Origin: CAYGZL01 sp964354345
GTDB taxonomy: Bacteria > Chloroflexota > Anaerolineae > Anaerolineales > UBA4823
Length of the DNA: 10,813 nt
Assembly (NCBI GenBank): GCA_964354345.1
Contig: CAYGZL010000025.1
Location: forward strand, 1 to 10,813
Reading direction: 5' to 3'
The notes beneath the pieces are model-generated. The model saw nothing but the letters and a program-made list of their open reading frames with translations, had not been told where the DNA came from and did no database searches. Shown here one piece after another: positions 1-6,948 of this stretch. The position numbers and the translations under genes are program-made. Each line of letters starts with the position of its first letter. Position 1 is the stretch's first letter.

Positions 1-390
1 GACCACCACGGCATCGTAGGTCCCGTAGGCAAAGATTTGCCCGAAGGCCCATTGCAGCGCCGCCCCTTTTCCGCTGCGCTCTGCGCTGACCCGTTCCAGG
101 CAGATCGCTCCCGCGTCCCGCGCCGCCTCCGCCGTACGATCTGAACAGTTATCCGCCACCACGAAGATATCGAATCCTTCGCGTGGATAGGTTTGCTGCT
201 GCAGGGTCGCCACAGTCTGCCCGATCACGCCCTCTTCGTTGTGCGCCGGAAGTACGACCGCAAACCGCTGCTGAACTGTCACCGGTCGAGCGGGCGCGCT
301 ACGTCGTATGCTGGCCAGGGCGATGATCCATAAATATGCACAGCCCAGGCTGACTGCCAGCCAGGTCAGGATAAAAAATAATATCAACAT
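1..390 (-). CDS. Membrane-anchored family 2 glycosyltransferase, N-terminal part (runs off left edge)
   Basis: The first 130 codons of a GT2 enzyme are present; the rest lies beyond the left edge. The ATG at 390-388 opens a hydrophobic segment (residues about 1-28, MLILFFILTWLAVSLG...) that should anchor the protein in the membrane. A GT-A nucleotide-sugar binding core follows: VVLPAHNEE at 45-53, VADNCSD at 78-84 and ERVSAERSGKGAAL at about 99-112. The part seen ends at DAVVV, just where the metal-binding DxD would be expected. Enzymes of this form transfer a sugar from an NDP-sugar at the inner face of the membrane, and many have further C-terminal membrane segments that cannot be seen here. 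The gene lies 58 bases after the preceding GT2 stop, with no strong Shine-Dalgarno sequence. The GT2 call is confident; donor and acceptor cannot be told. Confidence 0.9.
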   Translation of the reverse strand, partial: MLILFFILTWLAVSLGCAYLWIIALASIRRSAPARPVTVQQRFAVVLPAHNEEGVIGQTVATLQQQTYPREGFDIFVVADNCSDRTAEAARDAGAICLERVSAERSGKGAALQWAFGQIFAYGTYDAVVV

Positions 391-448
391 TATCTAAATA
401 CAGTCGAGAGGATCACTGGCTCAGAAGGTGAGCGCATAGCTAATGACA

Positions 449-1456
449 TTAAGTGGGGATATTCATCAAAATTGCCCTCTTAGATTTTAAACACAGCCTG
501 AGAACACTGATGTTTGATAATAACTCTAGCTTTGAACGCTGTTTATCTCTCCAAAATAGATATGCCAACGACCAAAATAATATTTTCAATAGGCTGAAGG
601 TGAAAATGATGATCCGAGCTAGCCAGGCTTGAAAGACTCCGCTGTTCTTATAATAATAAAGTAATATCCCTCGATAAAAGAAAGCCCTCTTTCGAAAGCG
701 ATTCAGGCTGACGCTGCCATAATGGACTGTTGTTATATCGGGTATAAAATATACTTTCCACCCTGCTTTCCACAGGCGGTATTGTAAGTCGGTCTCATCC
801 CCATATAGAAAAAAGGTTTCATCTAATCCGCCAACCTGATCTAGAGCTTCTCTCCTGACAACCAGGCAGGCAGAACTGATCCAATTAACTTCACGGATCT
901 GGTGTAAGTCGGGCTGGGATGGGTGAAAAGGATTTACCAGAGATCCAATATGTGCAGCATCGAGAAAGGTGGACCAGATTGAGGGGAATTTTACATGGCT
1001 TAATTGAAAAGTGCCATCTGGGTTGATCAATCTCCCTCCCGCTGCGCCCGCTTCGGGATAGTCATCCATGAAGTGAACCATTATATCCAGGGTAGACTTT
1101 TCCATCAGGGTGTCGTTGTTATATAAGAGAATATATCGGCCTTGCGCAGCTTTTACACCCTGGTTGGTCGCCCGGCTTAAGCCCACATTGTGATCGTTCT
1201 GAATAAGTCTGATTTGAGGATATTTTTCCTTCAACATCGCCTGGCTGCCATCGGTTGAGCCATTGTCAACAGCCAGGATCTCGAAGTGCACCTGATTTTG
1301 CGCTTCATAAATCGAGTTCAGGCAAGGTTCCAGATACGATTTGTTGTTCCAACACACAATAACAATCGAGATGTCGGGTGTTTCCTCCGCTTGGGTATCC
1401 TGAGAATTTACAGTTCCATATTCACTGTTATCTTCATTCATTTGTTCATCATCCAT
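449..1456 (-). CDS. Family 2 glycosyltransferase, rhamnosyltransferase-like (WbbL type)
   Basis: This is a GT-A fold enzyme likely to add a sugar, possibly rhamnose, to a lipid-linked glycan. Counting from a possible GTG start at 1480, the core begins at residue 37 with DISIVIVCWNN, then VDNGSTDGS (71-79), the GRYILLYNNDT segment (114-124) in the DxD position, and GDETDLQYRLWKAGW (227-241), the acidic catalytic-base region typical of WbbL-like enzymes. A hydrophobic stretch (about 285-310) followed by a basic tail suggests attachment to the membrane. I chose the ATG at 1456 (335 aa), which leaves 11 bases after the nucleotidyltransferase stop. The GTG at 1480 (343 aa) would overlap that gene by 13 bases. 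Neither has a clear ribosome binding site, and an ATG at 1441 is a third option. The residues before the core are acidic, rich in Asn and Gln, and probably disordered. The rhamnosyl specificity is a guess from family resemblance. Confidence 0.9.
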   Translation of the reverse strand: MDDEQMNEDNSEYGTVNSQDTQAEETPDISIVIVCWNNKSYLEPCLNSIYEAQNQVHFEILAVDNGSTDGSQAMLKEKYPQIRLIQNDHNVGLSRATNQGVKAAQGRYILLYNNDTLMEKSTLDIMVHFMDDYPEAGAAGGRLINPDGTFQLSHVKFPSIWSTFLDAAHIGSLVNPFHPSQPDLHQIREVNWISSACLVVRREALDQVGGLDETFFLYGDETDLQYRLWKAGWKVYFIPDITTVHYGSVSLNRFRKRAFFYRGILLYYYKNSGVFQAWLARIIIFTFSLLKILFWSLAYLFWRDKQRSKLELLSNISVLRLCLKSKRAILMNIPT

Positions 1457-1467
1457 TTTCGTCAGGT

Positions 1468-2226
1468 TTATTCTTTCCACCCATTACGGAAGCGCCGGTC
1501 CATTTCCATGATTTCTTCATAGGTGCCTAAATCAATGTAAGTGCCGTAGGGAATCTCTATCCCTCGAGCTACGAAGCCCTCCGAAATCGCCGCGTTCAGA
1601 ATCTTGGCAAAATCACCCATCTGCTGAACAACTACACAGTCGTGCAGGAATTCAGTAAAGCTCGGTTTCCAAATGATGCACCCCCACATTTGTTTCAGAT
1701 CGGTTTGGCGAGGTTTGTCAACGATCTCTTGAACAATACCTTGCTCGGTTAACCGTACCATGCCAAATTTATAGGGTTGGTCTGTCGGAAATAAAGCCAG
1801 GATAATATCGTCCCGTGTATTCGTGGCATGAAAAGCATACGTGAACACATCGACAGGCTGCATGATGGTATCTGCCATGCCAAAAAATACAGTTTTCCCC
1901 TGGGTTAAGTGATAGGCGGAGTCGAGCGCGTGCGCCAGGCCAGGTGATGGGGCTTTATCTTCACCTACGCCAGGCTCTTGAACCACATAGCTGAAATTAC
2001 ACCCAAACCGCTGGCCATTGCCGAAATACCCCACCAGTTGGTGTTTGGTCTCGTTGATCACGAATACGATATGGGTTAATCCTGCCGTAATCAGGTTATC
2101 TACTACGAATTGGGCGACAGGCTTATAGCGGTTTTCTCGAATAACCGGATAAAGCTCTTTCGGATAAGGTAATCCCAGGCGCAGCCCCTTGCCTGCCGCG
2201 GGGATTAATCCGATCCAATCCTTCAT
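1468..2226 (-). CDS. Sugar-1-phosphate nucleotidyltransferase (NTP_transferase family)
   Basis: The product, 252 aa, probably couples a sugar 1-phosphate to a nucleoside triphosphate to make the NDP-sugar donor for this cluster. Visible motifs are PAAGKGLRLG (9-18), a variant of the usual GGxGTRL phosphate loop; PKELYPV (22-28) with the conserved lysine; YVVQEPG (80-86); GLAHAL (96-101); GMADT (116-120), where LGD usually carries the metal-binding aspartate; EIVDKP (167-172); and YIDLGT (230-235), the product-side aspartate motif. At about 250 aa it has the catalytic domain only, without the left-handed beta-helix of bifunctional GlmU-like enzymes. The ATG overlaps the preceding stop by four bases (ATGA) and sits behind a strong GAGGAGG. 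It resembles the RmlA and GalU groups, but the altered loop means the nucleotide and sugar should not be named from sequence alone. Confidence 0.9.
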   Translation of the reverse strand: MKDWIGLIPAAGKGLRLGLPYPKELYPVIRENRYKPVAQFVVDNLITAGLTHIVFVINETKHQLVGYFGNGQRFGCNFSYVVQEPGVGEDKAPSPGLAHALDSAYHLTQGKTVFFGMADTIMQPVDVFTYAFHATNTRDDIILALFPTDQPYKFGMVRLTEQGIVQEIVDKPRQTDLKQMWGCIIWKPSFTEFLHDCVVVQQMGDFAKILNAAISEGFVARGIEIPYGTYIDLGTYEEIMEMDRRFRNGWKE

Positions 2227-3662
2227 GTTAATTCCTCCTCTTTCTTTCCGATTGGCTTAGCCAGGCTGATTAATCCACCCAGGAAAAGCCAGGCGTAGAT
2301 ACTGCCCTGAAAACCCGGAATACCGATGTTATATAATAATGGCAAGAACCAGTCTACAAAAGTCCCTGCGACCAGTGTGGCGATCCAACCTGCCAGGGCG
2401 GTATTGGCATACGCCTTGGTGAAGCAGTCGTTCGCCTGGCTGCGTAGCTTCCATCCCAGCCACAGCAGTGTCCCTGCCAGCCACAGGAATGTAACCAGGC
2501 CAAGCAGCCCTGACTGCAAGGCGATGTCGAAATAGTTGTTATGCGTGTTGAAGCGCACGAAGTAGCCCAGGTAGGAGTAGTAGGGCGTGTAGAAAGGATA
2601 CGCCGCCGGCCCCAAACCGGTTAAGGGATTGAGCTTGAACAGGTCGAATATGATCGGCCAGGTGGCGACGCGCGTGAAGTTGCTCCATTCCTGCGTTGGT
2701 GTGTTTACCTGTATGGCGTAAAACCCGCTTAACGATGGCCAGAGGATGAACACTCCGATCAGGGTCGCAGCCGCCCCCAGCCGCCAATCACGCAGCCAAA
2801 GCAGCACCATTACCGCGATCAGCGGCGGCAACCAGCCGGAGAGCCAGTCAGGTTTCTTCAGCAGCCCGAATAACAGGATTAAAACCGCCACTGCCAGCAG
2901 ACCGCCGCGCAGCACACGCGCCAGGCGGTGGTTAAACAGCGCCTGCCCCAGGGCGGCAGCCGCCAGCCAGGTCCAGTACATGCTGTTTCCAGACAGATTA
3001 TCTACAAACCACTTGTTCACGTAGGTGAAGCTCCAGGGGATCACCATCGCCAGCAGGTAAACCGTCCCGCAGCCTAGAAAAACCCAGGTCATGATCTTGA
3101 TCTGGCGCGGCTCGGTCAAGAGATTGCCCACCAGCCACAATGCGCCAATCGAGAGGGTGTAGATCAATATCGCTCCCAGTTGCGCCGGCAGGCTGGGTCG
3201 TTCCGCCACCGCTGGCAGCCAGGGCAGGAATCCGCTCAGCCAGGCCAGCAGCGTCGCGCCGATAAACAGCGCCGCAGGCAGGTTGGCCGGTGACCGTGCC
3301 AGGCGCAGCTTCTTTTCGCCCGCCAGCATGCGCAGCGCCCAGGCCGCCAGCAGCAGCGCCGTCAACACGAAGGTCGCGTTGAAAACCACGTTTGTGCCGG
3401 TTTTTATCGGGTAATCCACCAGGAAAGAGACCGGGATCAGCGCCAACACGCCCCACGGCAGGTAACGGAGGATCAATGTCAGGGCACCCAATCCCAACGT
3501 GCCCAACAGGACCAGTTGAGCCAACCGGCCAGTGGGACGCAGCCCCAGCACCGCCGCCGCCGCTAGCGTCGCCGCGACGATTGCCAGCCGCAGCCACCAC
3601 CCGTTGTAGGATAAGCTGTTAGCTTGCCCTACATTCCGTCGAAAGAGCCCGCTTATTTTCAA
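2223..3662 (-). CDS. O-antigen ligase / polysaccharide polymerase family membrane protein
   Basis: A very hydrophobic 479-aa protein with roughly ten to twelve membrane segments, matching the O-antigen ligase family (WaaL/Wzy-like, PF04932). The characteristic region is near the C-terminus: RVATWPIIFDLFKLNPLTGLG (about 331-351), then an extracytoplasmic stretch ending in the His-Asn pair of FNTHNNYFDIALQSGLLGL (about 371-389). Proteins of this family move a finished lipid-linked glycan to an acceptor or polymerise repeat units on the outer side of the membrane; sequence does not separate the two. The start appears to be TTG at 3662-3660, overlapping the preceding TGA (TTGA). No ATG was seen in the first 40 codons. 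Codons 10-20 contain a palindrome (separate entry), which may be a late addition. The 5' two thirds are GC-rich, about 72% in one counted 60-base line, compared with about 42% near the 3' end. Confidence 0.9.
   Translation of the reverse strand: MKISGLFRRNVGQANSLSYNGWWLRLAIVAATLAAAAVLGLRPTGRLAQLVLLGTLGLGALTLILRYLPWGVLALIPVSFLVDYPIKTGTNVVFNATFVLTALLLAAWALRMLAGEKKLRLARSPANLPAALFIGATLLAWLSGFLPWLPAVAERPSLPAQLGAILIYTLSIGALWLVGNLLTEPRQIKIMTWVFLGCGTVYLLAMVIPWSFTYVNKWFVDNLSGNSMYWTWLAAAALGQALFNHRLARVLRGGLLAVAVLILLFGLLKKPDWLSGWLPPLIAVMVLLWLRDWRLGAAATLIGVFILWPSLSGFYAIQVNTPTQEWSNFTRVATWPIIFDLFKLNPLTGLGPAAYPFYTPYYSYLGYFVRFNTHNNYFDIALQSGLLGLVTFLWLAGTLLWLGWKLRSQANDCFTKAYANTALAGWIATLVAGTFVDWFLPLLYNIGIPGFQGSIYAWLFLGGLISLAKPIGKKEEELT
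2227..2238 (-). promoter_or_regulatory. Strong Shine-Dalgarno sequence of the nucleotidyltransferase gene
   Basis: On the coding strand the bases before the ATG at 2226 read AGGAGGAATTAAC, giving a full AGGAGG with a spacing of about seven bases. It overlaps the last codons of the ligase gene. It is the only perfect ribosome binding site seen in the window, and suggests that the soluble nucleotidyltransferase is made in greater amount than the upstream membrane protein. Confidence 0.75.
3605..3633. repeat. Palindromic (REP-like) element within the ligase gene start
   Basis: Two 13-base arms, TGTAGGATAAGCT and AGCTTGCCCTACA, are separated by a 3-base loop (GTT). The arms pair at 11 of 13 positions. 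The element encodes part of the peptide VGQANSLSYN at about residues 11-20 of the ligase, just before the first membrane segment. I believe similar palindromes recur in other genomes of this kind, but that is from memory and unverified. In mRNA it would form a hairpin about 28 bases after the TTG start, where it could slow translation. Confidence 0.6.
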
Positions 3663-4876
3663 TTGCCAACCTGTGGTAATGCTTCTGCCGCCACGTCTTC
3701 CACCAGCTCACAGAACCGCCTGCCGATCGCATCCCAGCCGTAGCGCTGCTCGACCAGCCTCCTTCCGTTCTGCGCCAGGCGCCCCCGCAACTGCGCGTCT
3801 TCCAGCACGCGCAGGCACTCTCCGGCGAAGGCCTCCGCCCTGTCGGCGATCAGGATATCCTGCCCTGGGGTGACTTCCAACCCCTCGGCGCCCTTACTCG
3901 TCGCCACCACCGGCGTGCCAAGCGCCATCGCTTCCAGGATTTTCAGCCGTGTCCCACTGCCATCCAGCAGCGGCGCGACCGCCAGCCAGCTCCCCGCCAC
4001 CGCTGGGCGCACATCCTCGAGATAACCGCTCAGGTGGATGTTGGCGTCTTTGGGCAGCCAGCCCAGGTCAACGCCCTCCGTCCGACCCGTGATCGTCAGG
4101 CGCGCCTGCGGCCGGCGTTGCCGGATCAGCGACCAGATCTGCCCGGTGAACCAGCGCATCGCCTCCCGGTTCGCTGCGTAGGTCAACGATCCGTTGAACA
4201 CCAGTGTATCCAGGACTGGTTCAGCCAGCCCGGGGTGGCGCGTTTCAAGGTCTACCCCGTTGGGGATCACCTCCAGCCGTCCGGTGTATCTAGGGATGGC
4301 CTTCCGCACCGCTTGCCGGTCGCGATCCGAGACCATCGTCACTGCTGCGAACTGCGGGTAGAGCCAGCGTTCGTAGCGCTGGCACTTCTGCCAGGTGAAC
4401 CAGCCCGATGCCCTACGCAGTGGGTTGCGCTGTGCCTTGTAACGTTCCTCCATCCAGCCTGTGGTGTAGTTTTGTTCTTCCAGGATGCGTGGGATATCAT
4501 TAATCTGTAAGCTGTATTCTGCAGTAAACAGTGTGGAGGCGAGAACAATGTCAAAATTGTTTTGGGTGGTTAAGGAGTCAACCAGGCGGCTCATCTCAAC
4601 GCTGTAGCTTCGAATAATATCTCTTGGTCGGGTGGAGAAATATCCACCGATCTTTTTCCGGGGATCGCGCCAGAATGGGTCTCGTTCGATCACTTCCACC
4701 TGCGTACACCAGGATTTTAGCTCAGGCAGGTATTGCTTATCCTCAGGCGATGGCAGGAATGCCACCAGAGTGAGGGGATGCTGCTGTGCTAAAGCCTGTA
4801 GAAGATGATATATCCGGATCCGCGCTCCATTATCATGCGGATAAGGAAACCAGGTTGAAATAAATAAAATTTTCAC
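3659..4876 (-). CDS. Family 4 glycosyltransferase (GT-B fold)
   Basis: A complete 405-aa GT4 enzyme. The N-terminal domain opens with MKILFISTWFPYPHDNGARIR, whose glycine-rich acceptor-side loop is typical. Later come EVIPNGVD (202-209) at the domain junction, VFNGSLTYAANREAM (226-240) at the start of the donor domain, and GSGTRLKILEAMALGTPVVA (306-325) with GAEGLEV after it, the signature for NDP-sugar phosphate binding. It resembles the Stp1-like sugar transferases found in exopolysaccharide clusters. A retaining transfer from an NDP-sugar in the cytoplasm is expected for GT4; the sugar is unknown. The start is GTG at 4876, seven bases after the preceding stop, without a clear ribosome binding site. 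Composition changes inside the gene: 60-base lines beginning at 4381, 4441 and 4501 have about 63%, 48% and 38% GC, so roughly the first 130 codons look like the AT-rich upstream gene and the rest like the GC-rich ligase gene. Confidence 0.93.
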   Translation of the reverse strand: MKILFISTWFPYPHDNGARIRIYHLLQALAQQHPLTLVAFLPSPEDKQYLPELKSWCTQVEVIERDPFWRDPRKKIGGYFSTRPRDIIRSYSVEMSRLVDSLTTQNNFDIVLASTLFTAEYSLQINDIPRILEEQNYTTGWMEERYKAQRNPLRRASGWFTWQKCQRYERWLYPQFAAVTMVSDRDRQAVRKAIPRYTGRLEVIPNGVDLETRHPGLAEPVLDTLVFNGSLTYAANREAMRWFTGQIWSLIRQRRPQARLTITGRTEGVDLGWLPKDANIHLSGYLEDVRPAVAGSWLAVAPLLDGSGTRLKILEAMALGTPVVATSKGAEGLEVTPGQDILIADRAEAFAGECLRVLEDAQLRGRLAQNGRRLVEQRYGWDAIGRRFCELVEDVAAEALPQVGN

Positions 4877-4883
4877 TTATAAA

Positions 4884-5960
4884 TTATCTTACCGATTGGT
4901 CGATGTAATTAAGATGAGATTCACTTGTAATTTTCCCTTTATCCACCATTTCGACAAACCACTGCAGTTCATCTAAATTTCCATTGAAGAACCTTTTGTG
5001 GTATTCCATGAAAGTGTCAACAATTATTTTGGGATTGTATGAATCCTTAACCCATTCTATTTTTCGGATTAATTCATCTTTATCATTATTGTAGACAATA
5101 AAATTAGGTGAAAGCTTTCCAGGTAGGGGTGGTTCTGGTTGAGGTTGTAACCAGTGCGATGGACACCATTTGGCATAGGGAGTGAAAATATAACTACCGC
5201 AAGCCTGTAACTCACAAATTGGCAATCCAAAGCTTTCTAAAAATTGAATTAAAAATATACAGGTCCTCTGGTAAATTCTTCGTATTTCTTTTATTGGATA
5301 TCGGCCTTCCAGTAATAAATATCTGGTATGAGTCTCTTCAAGAGCTTTTATTTGTATTAATCGTTCCTGAGGGAATTGGGGTTGCTCAAAGTCTATAACT
5401 GTTAAAAATTCGGATTTCTCAGCCAGAAATAATGAACCATCATCTATATCTAAACCAATTATAGAATAGGCTATTTTATGACTGGATCCTATATAGTGTT
5501 CATATTGATCGGATGCCAACAAATACCAATCATATCGTTCAAGTCCATAGTGACCTCCTTCTTTTATTCCATATCTCAGGTTGCCTTCCCTTAATGCTTT
5601 TTCCCACCCACCAATAATCGGCAGGTAAATTAATTCATAAAGTACGATTGGTTTTTGAGGATATTTGTTCCTGATATTCTCGATTTGTAATTGAGTCATA
5701 TAAGCTATGGGCACGTGAGCCACTACTACGATAATATCAAAAGTTGCCAGTTGATTAAGGTAAGCATTGAGTAAAACATGTTTAGTCTTATTCTTTACAT
5801 GAGCTAATTTATGATCTTTATCCTTGAAGTTTAACAATAACGGTATTCCAAAAATGAATATCTTTGACTCAACGCCGATGCGAGTAAGCATTCTATATAA
5901 ATCTTCAGCAAGAATTGAAGTGTGTCCGGCGTGGTTTGTTGATAGGATTGCTATTTTCAT
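4884..5960 (-). CDS. Divergent GT-B-like glycosyltransferase, family not recognised
   Basis: A 358-aa protein that I cannot assign to a named family. It starts MKIAILSTNHAGHTSILAEDL, like the first strand and loop of a GT-B enzyme, and has an alternating strand/helix pattern such as FDIIVVVAHVP (74-84). Near residues 237-260 it has FLIQFLESFGLPICELQACGSYIFTP, where Glu242 and Glu250 have exactly the E-x7-E spacing of GT4 donor sites, in the normal place relative to the C-terminus. A proline-rich loop (about 268-285) follows. It is therefore probably a cytoplasmic NDP-sugar transferase, or a protein built on that fold. The gene is far richer in AT than its neighbours (about 30% GC in the line starting 5221), with many AAT, ATT and TTA codons, which suggests recent transfer. 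The ATG at 5960 lies 25 bases after the upstream stop; only a weak GAG-type ribosome binding site is visible. Confidence 0.75.
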   Translation of the reverse strand: MKIAILSTNHAGHTSILAEDLYRMLTRIGVESKIFIFGIPLLLNFKDKDHKLAHVKNKTKHVLLNAYLNQLATFDIIVVVAHVPIAYMTQLQIENIRNKYPQKPIVLYELIYLPIIGGWEKALREGNLRYGIKEGGHYGLERYDWYLLASDQYEHYIGSSHKIAYSIIGLDIDDGSLFLAEKSEFLTVIDFEQPQFPQERLIQIKALEETHTRYLLLEGRYPIKEIRRIYQRTCIFLIQFLESFGLPICELQACGSYIFTPYAKWCPSHWLQPQPEPPLPGKLSPNFIVYNNDKDELIRKIEWVKDSYNPKIIVDTFMEYHKRFFNGNLDELQWFVEMVDKGKITSESHLNYIDQSVR

Positions 5961-5985
5961 GTCTATGTCTCAATCAACAGGTGCT

Positions 5986-6948
5986 CTATCTCCGGCCATA
6001 TTGTTTTAAACCTTCTCGAAATCCAACTGTGCACCACCCAAAAACCAGTCGCCAGTACATAAATTTTATCAATCTTGGGTATTTTTCTGTGTAGTTAAGT
6101 ATGCGAATTCCGCCGGTAAGTAAAGCGCGGAGGGGACTCCAGGCAAAAAACGAAAATCGAATTCGCTTGATAAACGAATATTTATTCCGAGGTAAATGGA
6201 AAATATGGAAGTAATTGTCCAAATCAGGTATTTTGAATTGTAGCTCAGGATGTTTTTGAATTAAAAGCGCCAACGAGCGCATATGGGTGCGCTGTTGATT
6301 AATTCGTTGATTCAATGACCGAGGATGATTGTGGTACGTTATCGCCGCTTGGCAATATAAGAATGAGTATCCTGCTTGAGTTGCCCGGTAAACAAATTCA
6401 GTTTCTTCACATCCTGCGCCTGGAAATTCCTCATCAAATCCACCAAGATCTAAAAACGAATCGCGTTGGATAGATAGATTGCCTCCAATCGCCAGATAGA
6501 ATGGTATCGAGCCTGATAGATTTCCATAGCTCATTACACTATCGGGATCAATCACCTGATCATACCAGGGCCGCTGTGGGTTTGGCCAGGTGCGAATTTG
6601 TCCGTTCACCAGGCAATGGGGATTAGCCTGGTGAGCTTTCCAGTGTTGTTCTAGAAAATTCGTTTCTGGCATTTCATCGCAGTCCAGAAAAATTATGATA
6701 TAACCTTTTGCCTGGCTGACGCCGAGATTGCGTGCCGCTGCCACGCCTTTATTCTGTTGATAAACATACTGTAAGTTTAACCTGACCTGGAAAGAAGCGA
6801 TGATTTTTGAGGATTGATCCTGGGACCCATCATCCACAACGATTACTTCAAACTGGTCCACCGCAATTGTCTGCTGGCAGAGCCGTTCCAATGTCAGTCC
6901 GATGACATCAGCCCGGTTATAGTTTGGGATTATGACGCTGACTTTCAT
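5986..6948 (-). CDS. Family 2 glycosyltransferase (GT-A fold)
   Basis: A complete 320-aa GT2 enzyme. Motifs in order: MKVSVIIPNYNRADVIGLTL at the N-terminus, VIVVDDGSQD (35-44) contacting the nucleotide, NKGVAAARNLG (66-76), FLDCDE (87-92) as the DxD metal site, IGGNLSIQR (154-162), and GGFDEEF...GCEETEFVYRATQAGY (169-194), whose acidic cluster should supply the catalytic base. The last 80 residues are basic and aromatic (FSFFAWSPLRALLTGG) and may touch the membrane. The ATG overlaps the stop of the preceding gene by four bases (ATGA) with no Shine-Dalgarno sequence of its own, so translation is probably coupled. It should add one inverting linkage to the growing glycan. The sugar cannot be told from the sequence. 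Confidence 0.93.
   Translation of the reverse strand: MKVSVIIPNYNRADVIGLTLERLCQQTIAVDQFEVIVVDDGSQDQSSKIIASFQVRLNLQYVYQQNKGVAAARNLGVSQAKGYIIIFLDCDEMPETNFLEQHWKAHQANPHCLVNGQIRTWPNPQRPWYDQVIDPDSVMSYGNLSGSIPFYLAIGGNLSIQRDSFLDLGGFDEEFPGAGCEETEFVYRATQAGYSFLYCQAAITYHNHPRSLNQRINQQRTHMRSLALLIQKHPELQFKIPDLDNYFHIFHLPRNKYSFIKRIRFSFFAWSPLRALLTGGIRILNYTEKYPRLIKFMYWRLVFGWCTVGFREGLKQYGRR

Noticed and set aside
391..448. Promoter or terminator between the last two genes
   Set aside because: The 58-base gap shows no convincing hairpin followed by T's and no clear -35/-10 pair on the minus strand, so a continued transcript is the simpler reading.
2539..3600. Several open frames on both strands in the GC-rich part of the ligase gene
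   Set aside because: They are rich in Ala, Gly, Pro and Arg, lack any family motif, and are expected by chance in GC-rich DNA opposite or beside a real coding frame.
4034..4510. Plus-strand open frame of 158 codons opposite the GT4 gene
   Set aside because: The opposite frame encodes a clear GT4 enzyme with donor-site motifs; the plus-strand translation has no recognisable domain and no neighbour on its strand.
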